A stretch of DNA of 64,000 nucleotides from Podocnemis expansa (Eukaryota > Chordata > Testudines > Podocnemididae): contig ML682005.1 of the NCBI GenBank assembly GCA_007922195.1, forward strand, positions 35,636,464 through 35,700,463, given 5' to 3'. Made by a program: the position numbers and the translations under genes. This document shows, in pieces, positions 23,864 to 35,585 of this stretch. The notes below the pieces were generated by a model. The model worked only from the letters and a program-made list of their open reading frames with translations, was not told where the DNA came from and ran no database searches. Numbering within the stretch: the first letter of the stretch is position 1; every line of letters begins with the position of its first letter.

Positions 23864-24499
23864 TAGTTGTAATTCCATTGAACTGCATGTGACTAGGTCA
23901 ACAGAGACTATGGTCTAAAAATATTTAGTTCAGTGCTTTTTGTGTTACTGAATAATGCCAAATATGGTTTTCCTGATTTTGCTGGTGATGTTTCTTAAAG
24001 GACCCTGAGATAGGGACTGAGACTTCTGTAGGGGCTGGAGTGTCAAATCTTTGAGAGAATAATTTTTCTTATACCTGTTTTTTCAGGCATATGGGTTAAA
24101 TATAGTTAAACAACAAAAACAAGCCCACCAAACACCACCACCAAGCAAAAAGTTTTAGTATATCTTGATCTGAATAAAATCACTTCCTCACTCAGTCCAT
24201 GATCCTGCGAACATTTACTCAGATGCTTAAAGTTCAGCACATTCTAAGAGTTTGCACAATTGGAGCTTACTTAAATGTGGTTTCACCTCCATAATATCTG
24301 AAGTCATACACTTACTTGTTCCTAAGTCAACAGTAGCCATCCAGAAAAAACAAGCTAGACAACTTCTGTCTTCATAATGTAAAACACAAGCAGAGAAATT
24401 CCCTTTTTAGAGAAGGTGTCCCCACCCCAGGTCTTCTTGATATGGAAACAAGAAAAGGGCACTAGCATTACTTTTATTTGCAGGTTACTTTTTAGAGAG

Positions 24500-25138
24500 T
24501 GTGGGGGACAAATTAATCAGGGCTCTCAACCTGGAAAGAGAGACCACTGATCCTCCCCAATGATGAAGGCCCGTTCCCAGCTGAGACGCGAATAAGCAAA
24601 GAACGAGGTGTGGTTCAGGATTTATTATTCAGCTGAATAACAAAAGGAACTGCATCAGAGGGCAGCAAAGACGTGCTAGCCCCTCTGAGCAGGACCTCCC
24701 AACAACTCGAGTGCAAGAGAGAGCCCCGAGGGGCAGCATCACAACACTTTTATCCAGTACAGTATGATAATGCTATGATAATGCTTACATGATTGACAAT
24801 GTTTTAGAGACCCTTATATGGTTACATTAACATTATTAAATGCATATTAATGATTAAAGAATGCATATAATTATCCCCGCCTCTGTTTACTGTTGACATC
24901 ATTTGCATTATCCTGGGCAGCCGCAGTACCAGCAAACTCATCAATTTCTGCTTAGAGATGCTGACCTTACATTCTTGTGAGGCTATGGTGCCAAGAAGGG
25001 TGAGCAGGAGATAGGAGGTAATACTCCCTTTTCAGGTAGAGCAAAGACGGGACAGTCTAGCTAACATTCCTTCTCCAGATGGTCAGGAGAAAAAGCATGA
25101 GAAAGGGGAGNNNNNNNNNNCTTTCTCACTGTCCTACA
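24500..25138 (-). mobile_element. Probable solo LTR containing an assembly gap
   Basis: Starts TGTGGGGGAC and ends GTCCTACA, giving TG...CA termini that are imperfect inverted repeats. Flanks GAGAG and GAAGA are similar. Minus-strand polyadenylation-type AATAAA lies near 24630 (TTTATTATTCAG). No coding sequence. Inside the U12 intron. Confidence 0.5.
25111..25120. other. Assembly gap (10 N)
   Basis: Ten N bases; the true length missing is unknown. It falls in the LTR-like insertion, which suggests a repeat-induced break. Confidence 0.99.
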
Positions 25139-25858
25139 GAAGAGATTACATACAATTTCCCTTACAAGAGGCACCATCAATTAATTTAGGCCTTATTTTT
25201 TATTTGAAATTTTTGCTGTCTGGTTAAGAGTATCCTCCATATTCCAGCTTTATTTTTTTAAATCCACCAGTGTCACAGTGAAATACTGGGAAGAAAAAAA
25301 AAAAGCATTGCTAATACCGGTTCAGACATTTTATGTTACGATGAAATGGCTACCAGTAGACAAGAATGTGTTCATGTTAACTAGGAACATCTGATTTTAG
25401 AACCCTGCTTACAAAGAAAGGAGTACGATTAAAAATCAAGATATATATTGGATTGTGCTTTGCTATGAGAAAAATAATTAAAATACCCAAAGAAGGTAAT
25501 TAAGAAAACAATGAGGTTATTGCAAAAAAAGAACCAGTTCCTATTGCTTTTACTCCTGCTGAATACTTTATTCTGCCTGATATCCCATTGAATTTAATAG
25601 GACTGCTCAAACAATAAAGTACTTCTCAGTGTGAGGGAAAGTGACTTAATTTAGGCTAATATGAAAACTTTCAAATTTATAAAACTGTTAAAACTACTAA
25701 AATTTTGTTATCTTTAAAAACAGTAGAGCTGTTTTGTTTTGGTTTTTTTAAAATTTTTCTCTTAAAGAAGTTTTCATGTATATATAAGTTTTTACTCAAG
25801 GAAAGGATTAACAACTTCATTATACAAAATGCTAAAATCCACCTTATATAGCCCTTAA

Positions 25859-26182
<324 letters not shown>

Positions 26183-26769
26183 TAATGCTTGTGTTTATCT
26201 GGTTAAATGGGTGGCTGGACATATTACCATTTGCATCATAACTGACTAACATAATATGGAGATGATATGTAACCAGGATAACAGTTCATTTGGAACCTAA
26301 GGTTTACATTTCCTTAATTTTTTAATTTAACTCTGCCACCATAACATTGCAATACTATTTTGGCATTTGACTTCCTTGCTTTAAAAAAGAAGAACATTAT
26401 AGAAAATAAGTGGTCTAGACTTATCATTGGAAGCATTCAAATGATTCCACTCTGGCTTAGGTTCACAGATTTGAAAAAATTGGGGAAGAGGCAGAATACA
26501 CAATTCTTTAGGTTTATAAGTTGTCAGAAATACAAAATTGCTGAGCAGTAATGCATGTGATGATTATTTGTCATTGCCAGAAGAAAATTTAATTTTTAAA
26601 GAACAAAATAGAATTTGAAGAATACAGTAGAAATTGCAATTTTGAAAATATTATGATCTGGTATCTGAGTGAGGCTTCTCTCTCCTTCCTTCCTTCCCTG
26701 TCCTGTTCTCCCCTCTCCCTCCCCCAATAGCTGTTCCTTCAGCTCCTCATGGAGTCATGATGTTTATTA

Positions 26770-26875
26770 AAAAAACAACAAGCAGTTGTGTGGCACTTTA
26801 AGACTAACAGATTTATTTTTTGCATGAGCTTTCGTGGGAGAAGATCCCACTTCCTCAGATGCTTCGAAGATGATG
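26770..26875 (-). mobile_element. PLE 3' end fragment
   Basis: AACAACAAGCAGTTGTGTGG, TTATTTTTTGCATGAGC, stem GTGGGAGAAGATCCCAC, CCTCAGATGCTTCGAAGATG. Same subtype as 1709 and 51120. In C18orf63 intron 10. Confidence 0.75.
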
Positions 26876-27026
26876 TTTATTTCCCACTGTTTTCCCAGGC
26901 ATCTCTTCATTATGAAGAGTCTCTGGACGTTACTAGAGATAAGAAAGACAATTTGTCAGATCTGTGTGGATTGCTAGAAATTACTTTGGAATCCAGAGTT
27001 CTAGAAGTTCTGCTGTAATGGTACCA

Positions 27027-27365
27027 AAGGGGCAGCCGTGTTAGTCTAGTAAAGCAAACAGAGCAAGGAGTCCTGTGGCACTTAAGGACTAATGGATTTA
27101 TTTATTGCATGAGCTTTCGTGGGAGGAAATCCCACTTCATCAGATGTTTTGAAGAGGGGGAACTTACAGACTGGGATGAAAATAAATGCACAAAGACCCC
27201 ATCATAGGATCTAATGAAGCCAGCTACTCCATCGAAGGCTCATTCAGCTGCTTATCCACTAATGTGGTTTATGCCATCATGTGCCCCCACCATTTATACA
27301 TTGTACAAACAGGACAGTCCCTGTGCAGAATAATAAATGGGCACAAAACTGACATCAGAAATCAC

Positions 27366-27397
<32 letters not shown>

Positions 27398-27830
27398 TGC
27401 AGAGCACTTTCATCTTTCTAATCACTCCATTGATGATTTATTAACAATTGTCCTCAGCAAAGTCAGTGGGACATCAAGACTTAAAAAAGAGAAACAGCTG
27501 AACTTGAATTAATATGCAAATTAGATTGTGTGCCAGCAGGATTGACTAGTAACTATGGCTTCTTTTACCATTACAACAGGTAATTTGACTGCACCCTCCT
27601 CTATGTGCTGTTTCCCAGGGTTTGAATTTTAATAAATGCTCTGATTTGCTGTTGCAGTATGACCTGATCTCATGTCTTACACTCTCCTGCATTTATTTTC
27701 ATCCCATTCTGTAAGTTCCTCCTTTTCAAAGCATCTGACGAAGTGGGATTTTCTCCCACAAAAGCTCATGCGATAAATACATCTGTTAGTCTTTAAGTGC
27801 CACAGGACTCCTTGCTTTTTTTGCTGTAAT
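27027..27830 (+). mobile_element. 5'-truncated PLE with an inverted copy of its own end at the 5' side
   Basis: 27027-27180 is the PLE end in reverse. 27181-27830 is the plus-strand element from the Cys-rich linker and GIY-YIG domain to the same end. The whole insertion can fold into a stem of about 150 bases. This arrangement is a recognised Penelope hallmark. Intron 10 of C18orf63. Confidence 0.85.
27186..27512 (+). pseudogene. PLE GIY-YIG endonuclease remnant with His-Thr repeat
   Basis: Open frame with STNVVYAIMCPHHLYIVQTG, the counterpart of STNVVYAIMCKKCPNTLYIG in the better copy at 50673. It continues with AEHFHLSNHSIDDLLTIVL. The second Cys motif is reduced, the second half of GIY-YIG is changed (YIVQTG), and the catalytic Arg region reads CRIINGHK. 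A (CA)14 run (27365-27393) codes THTHTHTHT where the better copy has RNQRTKKP. Not expected to be active. Confidence 0.8.
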
Positions 27831-28029
27831 GGTTAAGTTTTCCTCTTCTAAAAAACGTGGCGATCCAAAAATTGCATGTTGTAAGCAAAGAATGGGAAGA
27901 CCAAAGCTAATGAGTTTCGTCCCTGATCCTTCAAGAGCACAGGAATCTCCACACCAAAAACCAGGCAGTCAGAGTTCTGTGAAGTTTCAGGTGGTTTGTA
28001 AGCCTGGCATGAGGGGGAGGGCATAGCCA

Positions 28030-28800
28030 CAGTACTGTTCTCTGTCTGTGACAAATGTGCAATCAAGAATAATTTCCTAACTGAAGTGAATTGTACTCAG
28101 AGAAAAACAAATTTTGAATGACAGCAGCTGCTACTTATTTATAGAGAGGATTGGTTGAAGGCTGCTGAGTTGGGAGTCAAAGGCAGCTAGGTTTCCTGCA
28201 GCATAAAAGGCTCATTAGGGAGCAGCACTGAGGAATTTGTGACAAGATCCTGAAGGGTGGAACTGGATCTCTTCCTCTGGGCTGTAGACCCTATTCCTCA
28301 AAGAGGATATTGCAGCAGGAACTCAGTGTAGCAAGTCAGACAGAATTTTTAGAATAGGTTTTTTTGTGTGTATTTTGTCAAGAGAGGGAATAAAATCATG
28401 TGATATTATTACCAATATGAAAGGAGCGTATTACTGAAATGGTTTCTCCACTTGTAGTTGTAATTAAAAGAATCCTCTTGTGTCTGTTATTGTTGCTGAG
28501 TGGTGTTAAAAGGTTGCAGGGTTTCATTCAGGATTAGCTTGGCTTCATTTCAGTGTTGCTTGAGTAATTGCTATATATAGCTTGTTGCCTGCTTTTTGAT
28601 TCTTGCTTGGAAGAATATATAGTCAGCAATATATTTACCATCTTGACAGTCAGATGTTTGCATGCATATTAATTCTCATTTATCAAGCTGAAAAAAAATC
28701 TTTCCATAAAGCAAACAATATTCAAAATTCTTTTAAAAAATCAAATTGCAAAATAGCCAACACAAAAATGTGTAAACTGTATATGGTATACATGGTAAGT
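28030..28800 (+). other. C18orf63 intron 10, unique part
   Basis: AT-rich, without recognised repeats or exons. Confidence 0.5.
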
Positions 28801-28864
28801 TACTGTAGCATTGTTAACTCCTTTTAGTCAGTTTATTCAAGTTAGTAACTGTTACGTATTTCAG

Positions 28865-29962
28865 GAAGTAAACTCCAAGCCTGCAAATCTGACTGGCAAA
28901 CTGATATGCAAGGTATCTCACACTCAAGCTACTCCAAGGAGAGAGACTTTGCAGCAGAGGTCTTCACAATGCAGTTCAGAAGTCAGCCATAGGATGGAGC
29001 TTTTGTTTAATCAGTCAAAACCAAGTATTTTCTCAAATCTCATTCCATGTCCAGAGGATGCTTTTGCTAAAGCCATGGAGAAAGCAAAACATACTAGACA
29101 GCAGCAGCAGCAGACTCCAGGAGCATCAGGGTTACTAGTGCACTCTGCTGAATCCTTAAAAATGTCTAAGAATTCAACTGTGAAATCAGATTCTCAGAGG
29201 AAAGATGCCACTACAGTGATACCCATTTTTAAAGGAAAGTTGTTGCAAATGGATGTAAAGACAACAAGAGGCATTGAAGGAGAGAAAAAATGGAGTGGTT
29301 TACTACATGCAACAAAAGCAGTTAGAGATGTCTCAGTATCTAAATTAATTGCATACAAGCCCAGTGTAACTAAGGAGAACAAATCTGTCCAAATCATGTC
29401 ATTCAAAACTCCTCCTATGGCCATTATTGCCCAAACAACTACTGGGAAAGCAAGTGTAAAAAGTGGTAGGCCTACGTGTGAACAGAAGACAGAGCCTGCT
29501 AGGCAGCTGACCAATTCTGCTTTTTCTAGTAGACCAGATTCAGGTAGGAATTCAAGAGAAGGCAAACCTAAGAAGCTAAATTCTTCATCATCTGCTAGTG
29601 ACAAATCAATTGTTAAGACATCAAATGGCAATGTACGTTTGAGCAAACCTGTATTATTTAGTGTTATGACAAAAAAGGAGGGAGAGTTAGCAAATCAAAA
29701 CACCACAAAAGTTGATGAGGAAAGTTACTGTTCAAAGGTGCATCTACAGATTTGTGAGTTGAGGAGAAAAATTGTAAACACCAACATATCGCAACATAAA
29801 ACAGAGTCCCCAGCTGAAGGATCAAGGTTAAATAATCACAGATTGGTTTTAAACAGTACAGTGCACAGAACCACAAGGGAAGAAAATCAACAATCACTAA
29901 GGCCATCAAAAGAATATATCACCAAGACAACCAGTCACCATTCACAATTCAGTTGTGAGCAG
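28865..29962 (+). CDS. C18orf63: C18orf63 coding exon 11, large low-complexity exon
   Basis: Acceptor ACGTATTTCAG, donor GTACAG, 366 codons fully open. It begins EVNSKPANLTGKLICKVSHT, QATPRR, aligning with human [24 protein letters not shown]. It later contains IPIFKGKLLQMD (human VPVFKNRLLQMN) and near the end NNHRLVLNSTVHR (human DHRLIVSKIAHR). Rich in Ser, Thr, Lys and Gln, with a CAG-coded QQQQQ run; predicted disordered. An uninterrupted frame of this length argues that loss of the gene, if real, is recent. Confidence 0.92.
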
Positions 29963-31074
29963 GTACAGTAAATCCTGTAATAACACTTTTACTTGTTCTC
30001 ACTGACTCTGTGTGCACATGCACATGCGTGCATAGATGGATTTGGGGTAATTCTGCTTTGTTGCTTAGTTCCACCAAGTAGATTGTGTTTCTAATATTTG
30101 CTGTAATGTGTATTGCAATCTTAAACCATTGCCTCCTTTTACAGTAAGGGAGTATGATTTGTTTTATCATCTGAATTATATACCCTTATAATTGACTTTC
30201 TGAAGGAAGGGGAATTGCTTTTTATTTCATTCTGGATTTTAGTAAATGAGACTAGCAAAATTTATATAAGCAACTAGGCTTCAGTCTTCTATGTGTCACA
30301 TGTAGTCTTTCTTAACACAAGGTTGTGTATAACAAGCTCCTGTATGGTACATCAGACGTGCTCAAATGTGCGATCGTATCACCTTGTACCTGTAGAAGAC
30401 TACAAAGCATATAGGCCCAGTGCTTTTACACAAGCGTGAAACTTTATCAGATACAATTATTATTACACATCTATTAAAAACCTTTGCGTCTCTAATAGCT
30501 CTTTGATTGCCATTTAGTAAAAGTGCAAGTTGTTAATAGCACTTGACCTTCATGCTGAACAGCACACTAAAACAATTTAGAGTATGATACTTTCTTTGTT
30601 GTATTTTAGTAAAACAAGAAGTGCGGACCTGAGCTCAGTGCAATCATGGGGGTGGAGTTGGCACCAAGTTTTTCAGATTTTCAAGAACATAAGATGCACT
30701 TTGAATCTCCTGTTTTTAATTTGCCTCTACAGAAGCTTTTAACTTTAAAAAAAGTATCCATATAGCTTAGTTATACTATTTTTGAAAGATATAGAACCTT
30801 TTTCTTCTGCTATTTAAGAGAATGAAAAGATGTTCCACCCTAAAAACTGCCTGGAGTGGGTCACAGGTTGTGAAGTGGTGTTTTTCTTCCTCTTATTTTC
30901 TTAATCTATAAAGATGAATTTGGTACACTGTAATTCTTTTTCAGTTTGACTTTATTGTTGGGATTTATTTATGTGGGGAAGGGTTTGAGGGCAGTGTTTC
31001 AGCAGAAAAGGGCTCTTGAATATATTCTGTGAACACCATTCTTCATTTATATCTACTGACTTTTAAATGCCGAA

Positions 31075-31470
31075 GTCTTTAGCAGGTGGAGCACTAGGAG
31101 CAGAGCTAACCCTGATCCAGATACCTGAGCTGAGAAAAGCACTAGTCCACAGGGCCCAACAGGTGGGGTGGCTGAGTAAAGACAGGCCCCCAGAGAGTAA
31201 ATGTTCATTTAAGAACAGCTTTGCCCCCAGCAGCTGAGGGGTATAGACTGTCTGGGAAAGCAGAGCAAAAAAGGCTGTGGCCAGAGAGATGGGCTGGAGC
31301 TTTGCATTCAATTTGTAGCAGAGCTACTCAGGGTAAGGCGCTAGAAGAGCTGACCTCTGTATGGGAAATGAATTTTTTCACTAAATAAAGAACATGGGTA
31401 TCCAAACCAAGGAAAAGAGTAAGTCTACTGTGGGAAGAGGTAAAGGAGTGGTGGTGCACTGTTGCAGTAT
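31075..31470 (+). other. GC-richer block with AATAAA, possible LTR remnant
   Basis: Stands out from AT-rich flanks (AGCAGGTGGAGCACTAGGAG, CCCCCAGCAGCTGAGGGG) and contains CTAAATAAAGAAC near 31380. No clear ends or duplication, so only a suggestion. In C18orf63 intron 11. Confidence 0.25.
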
Positions 31471-31663
31471 GCTTCAGTAGGAAAAAGTACGTATTGATAA
31501 GGTCTGTTCTTTGGACAGGCAGCAGTTGATTTATCTGTATAATTCATGTTGGTGTTAGTGTTAGAAGTTACAGGTTAGGGGGGATTGTAATGGTGTGATT
31601 CAGCAGCCAAAAATATCAATCAGAACTTCTGTCATGATAAGCATTACACTGGTGACAATTTAC

Positions 31664-31755
31664 AGATGGGTAGCTGTGTTAGTCTAGTTTAGCTTAACAA
31701 ACTAAGGAGCCCTGTGGCACTTTTAAAGTGTCACAGGACTCCTTGTTTGTTTTAA
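31664..31755. mobile_element. Minimal PLE hairpin
   Basis: ATGGGTAGCTGTGTTAGTCT, CCTGTGGCACTTTTAAAG in reverse is followed at once by GTGTCACAGGACTCCTTG in forward orientation. The whole copy is little more than two inverted PLE edges. Confidence 0.6.
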
Positions 31756-33084
31756 TAGCACTGAAGTTTCAGCTAATAAGGGAATATCAACTTTTGCCTT
31801 TTAAGATGTTGATAGTGAATGATCCCTTGCATTATGAAGCAGTGGCCTCAAATCAGATTTACTCAAACGTGGAACCCTATTTGAAAACAACTTCAAAGAA
31901 AGGATGCAACAAAAGGAGACAGGTAAAAAAAGCTCACTAATGTTCACAGACGTGGGAAGTGATAAAAAAGGACAATATGTCCTTTGTTATTTTAGAATAT
32001 TGATTAAACCGGTACAAAACAGGGAATACAAGAAATTGTTTGCAGCCTAGATAAAATAAACTTTTTACATTCTATATTTTCATAATTTTTTTGCCAACTT
32101 TAAAAACATTTCTTCAGACATTAAATATTTAGTAACACTATTAGGGTTAAAAACCTTAATGTAATATTTTTTATTTTGGGATTTATGAAATTTAATTTCA
32201 CACAAAAATCTTATTAGAAAAGTCATTCACAATATCATATTATTTCTGGGATTTATTAATCTACTTTATAATGGTTTTATAAATGAAACTCTTCTGGTTA
32301 CATGAAAGTGTTTCCCTGTTTTAAATGTCATCAATTTAGAACATTGTTTATTCCATGTGTATTTTACTGTTTAATCTTAATGCAAAGAAACTATTACAGA
32401 AAATGTGGACTGCACCAATTTCAAATATCAGTACCCATAATTACAGTACAGACTGACTGACAGACACTCTGATTCCATACATTTGTGTTTGTGGATAATT
32501 TGAGTTTGTTACAAATTACCACCATCTCCTTGATCGAGAATATTGAGACATGAAATTGAGGTGTATAGCTCCTATCATTTTCATTGATCACATCAATGCT
32601 GCATAAGTATTTTAAACAGCACTAATGTATATAGGAAATGCTTTACTACATTAGACCACTGATATATCCGCCCTAGTATCACATGTGTGACACTGGCCAG
32701 TAGCTAATGCATGAGGTGAAGTTGCAAGAGTTGCCAAAATGGCCCAAAGGGGTAGTTTTCATCCGGTTACTAGGTGCCTTATGCCCTATAACAAGAAATT
32801 TATCACTTACTATTTTTATTTATTTTAATATAACTGTGCAAGCTCTCATTGTTTTAAATCATGCTAAACTCTTGAATTCATTAATATCCTGTGGCAATAC
32901 ATTTTAGAGGCTAAGTATGGATTGTGTAAAACAATGTAACTTTTACTGGTTTTAATTCATTGACTTTAGTTTCACTTGCAATCCACTCACGTTTATAGTA
33001 TCAGAAAGAATTAATAGGCAGACCAAAAATCCCAAAATGGTACCAAGATATTACTCAATTTTATGTCCACTTTTATTTTCTCTT

Positions 33085-34640
33085 CTCTGAACTAAACAAT
33101 TTTAGTCTTTTCTTCTTTTCTGTTCGGAAGTCCTTAATTACTTTTAACCATATTGTTGCCCATCTCTGAACCTCTTCTATTTCTACTATTTCCTTTTTTG
33201 ACATGTGATAACCAGGGGAGAGAGTGTGTTAAATGTGAGGTAATACCATCCATTCATATTATGGTATAATAGTTTCAGTTGTGTTTTCCATTCCCTTCTT
33301 TTAAAATTTAAATAGTTTGCATTATGAACACCTGTAAACAGGTGGTCAGTTTCATTAGCCAAGGAACAGAATAGGACCCACATCTCAATCTTTTTAAGGT
33401 TCTTTTATCAGGGCCTGTTTATCTGCCAAATAATAACATATAAAAAATAAAGGGACTTAAAGCACTGGACAATAATTCTTTAAAAACACTTTCCACATTT
33501 TGCCCAGCCAGGACAGATGGCACACCTTTTTTCTTAGCTTTCCTTTGACTCAGCTTTTCCCCATAAACCGCTTTCATACTCAATCCAGTCTCAGCCATGT
33601 GATCATCTGGGTCCCATTAACCCTATAGAGATTGCCTTGTTTTACCCTTTCACAAAACTATGGCACATAATGGCTATGTCTACATTGCCTTGCAATTTCA
33701 AAAAAACTTTTTCGAGATAAATATTTTGAAACAATTATCTCAAAAAAACTTTTTTTTTCAAAAATGCTATTTCAGGACAACAGTCGAGGGACCGCTCGTT
33801 GTCCCGAAATACCACAGCTTTTTTTATTTTTGAAAAAGAAAGGCTACACGGGACTTTCTTTTTCAGAAAAAAAACAAGGCAATGGAAGAGATTTGAAGAA
33901 AAGCCTTTTCTGTGTCTGGGGATGGCTTTTTCCAAAAAAGCTACCTCAAAAAAGGCTTTTTTTCTAAATAAAATGAGGTTTAGCGATCCCAAAAAAGCTA
34001 AACCCCCCAGCTTTTTTGAAATAAAAAGCCTTTTTTGAGGTAGCTTTTTTGAAAAAAGCCATCCCCAGACACGGCAAAGGCTTTTATTTATTTATTTATT
34101 TATTTTCAAAAAAGCCTTCCTATCTCTTCCATTGCCTTGGGGTTTGTTTTTTTTTTCAAAAAAGAAAGTCCAATGTAGACTTTCTTTTTCAAAGTATAAA
34201 AAGCCTCGGTATTTTGGGACAATGGACTGTTGTCCCGAAATAGCATTTTTGAAAAAAAGATTTTTTTGAGATAATTATTTCAAAATACTTATCTCAGAAA
34301 AAGTTTTTTTGAAATTGCAGGGGAGTGTAGGTGTGCCCAATGTCTTTTTCTTGGGCATTTGTAGTTATTTCAGAACCTATGTGTAGGAACCCATGTGTAT
34401 GAATAATTCAAATTACTCCTTGCAATTTGCATTTGTAAACAGTAAATTTCATCTGCCATCTTTTTCCTCATTCACTTAATTTTGTTAAATCCCTGCATAG
34501 TTCATTAAAGTGTTCTCAAGTCTTGACTATTCTAAATAATTTTGCAACATCTGCAGATATTGCAACCCTATTTCCCTCCTTTTTCCAATAATTAGTAAGT
34601 ATCATAACCAGTGGTCCTACTGCATATCACTGGGAAATCA
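33085..34640 (-). mobile_element. Old CR1 LINE split by a palindromic MITE
   Basis: 33085-33660 and 34345-34640 are decayed minus-strand CR1 reverse-transcriptase sequence. Plus-strand markers are TTGTTGCCCATCTCTGAACC, AAATTTCATCTGCCATC and TCTGCAGATATTGCAACCC. They are collinear once the element at 33672-34338 is removed. Confidence 0.65.
33672..34338. mobile_element. Long palindromic MITE with AAT duplication
   Basis: Ends GGCTATGTCTACATTGCC and GAGTGTAGGTGTGCCC; flanks AAT on both sides. Almost the whole 667 bases is a large imperfect palindrome: AAAAAAACTTTTTCGAGATA with its reverse near 34290, and GCTTTTTCCAAAAAAGC on both sides of the centre near 34000. It is inserted in an older CR1. 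Confidence 0.75.
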
Positions 34641-34987
34641 TTTTTAACCTAGGCACAGAGCTTCTGAAAATTTGGTCCCTTTAACATATCACAGATTGGG
34701 CACTTGAGTCACCATTTGCTTTTAGAAGGCTTAGCTGTTACTTTTGAGCCAACATTTAAAAGGATAACTTCAGCAATTTTGGTTTCAATATAATTTTCCT
34801 TTACATATTGTATATTATCGCCATAGTTTGAACACTGTGTAGTTGATGGATTAAATTTATATGTATTTTACTGTTCCATCAAAATTTCTTATATGCAGAA
34901 ATGACACTTGTTAGTTTAGCCATTGCCTTAGTGTTACTCGGGGCAAAGTGCTTTACTTTAACTTGCTATGTTACTTTAATTTGTTAG

Positions 34988-35050
34988 AAGGAAGAAGGAG
35001 GAGGTTATTCAAAGTCAAAGAAATCCAAAACAAGTAAATCTGCTGTCTAG
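34988..35050 (+). CDS. C18orf63: C18orf63 probable terminal coding exon
   Basis: A long T-rich stretch ends in TTAG, followed by KEEGGYSKSKKSKTSKSAV and stop TAG. The human protein ends with a similar short Ser and Lys-rich exon (SSSSKK, KSKLKKS). The acceptor is a tandem TAGAAG, so the first Lys may be optional. AATAAA follows at 35123-35128, giving a short 3' UTR. Similarity is compositional only, and no other candidate was found in the 5 kb after exon 11. Confidence 0.5.
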   Translation, partial: KEEGGGYSKSKKSKTSKSAV

Positions 35051-35122
35051 AATGTGGATAGAGAAGAGCACAGAAAGAAAAATGAGGTATTTCTGTGTTA
35101 CAAACATGAAAGATTTTTCTCT

Positions 35123-35128
35123 AATAAA
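35123..35128 (+). terminator. Candidate polyadenylation signal of C18orf63
   Basis: AATAAA lies 73 bases after the proposed stop codon at 35050, within a non-repetitive stretch. Its position supports the terminal exon call. Confidence 0.45.
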
Positions 35129-35585
35129 AACAATACCAAGCCCAGTCTTTATAAAGATGTGATATTCGGTTAGTTGTCTGCCCCTTCAGCTTCAGAATCA
35201 GGCAACTGAGTCAAGTCCCCCTTGAAAAGGCAAGCTGTCCTGCTCTGTAGTGCTGAAGCCTGAGTGACACTGAGGCCCCACTCGTACCAAAGATATTTTG
35301 CTCTGAGTTATGAGATCTGCATTATCAAAACTTTGTACTGAAGCTGATTCCAGCTTTTTGTTATGTGTGCTCCAGTATGCCACAGCTTCCCTAAACTGCA
35401 TTGTGCTAAATGCTGTACCAACACACACACAGAAATAATCTTTGTCCCAAAGAGTTTAAAACACAATCATTTCTAAGGATCCTGTTGGTGCGGGTTCTTC
35501 CTCAGTGCTGTAGGCTGCCTAAAGAAGCCAAGAGGTAAACTAGCTTTCGCCAGTGTACAAATTCCAGAGGGGTAGTCATGTGCTA

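Noticed and set aside
29194..29646. Long minus-strand frames (150 and 81 codons) opposite C18orf63 exon 11.
   Set aside because: They are antisense shadows of a Ser and Lys-rich exon; the plus strand carries the homology.
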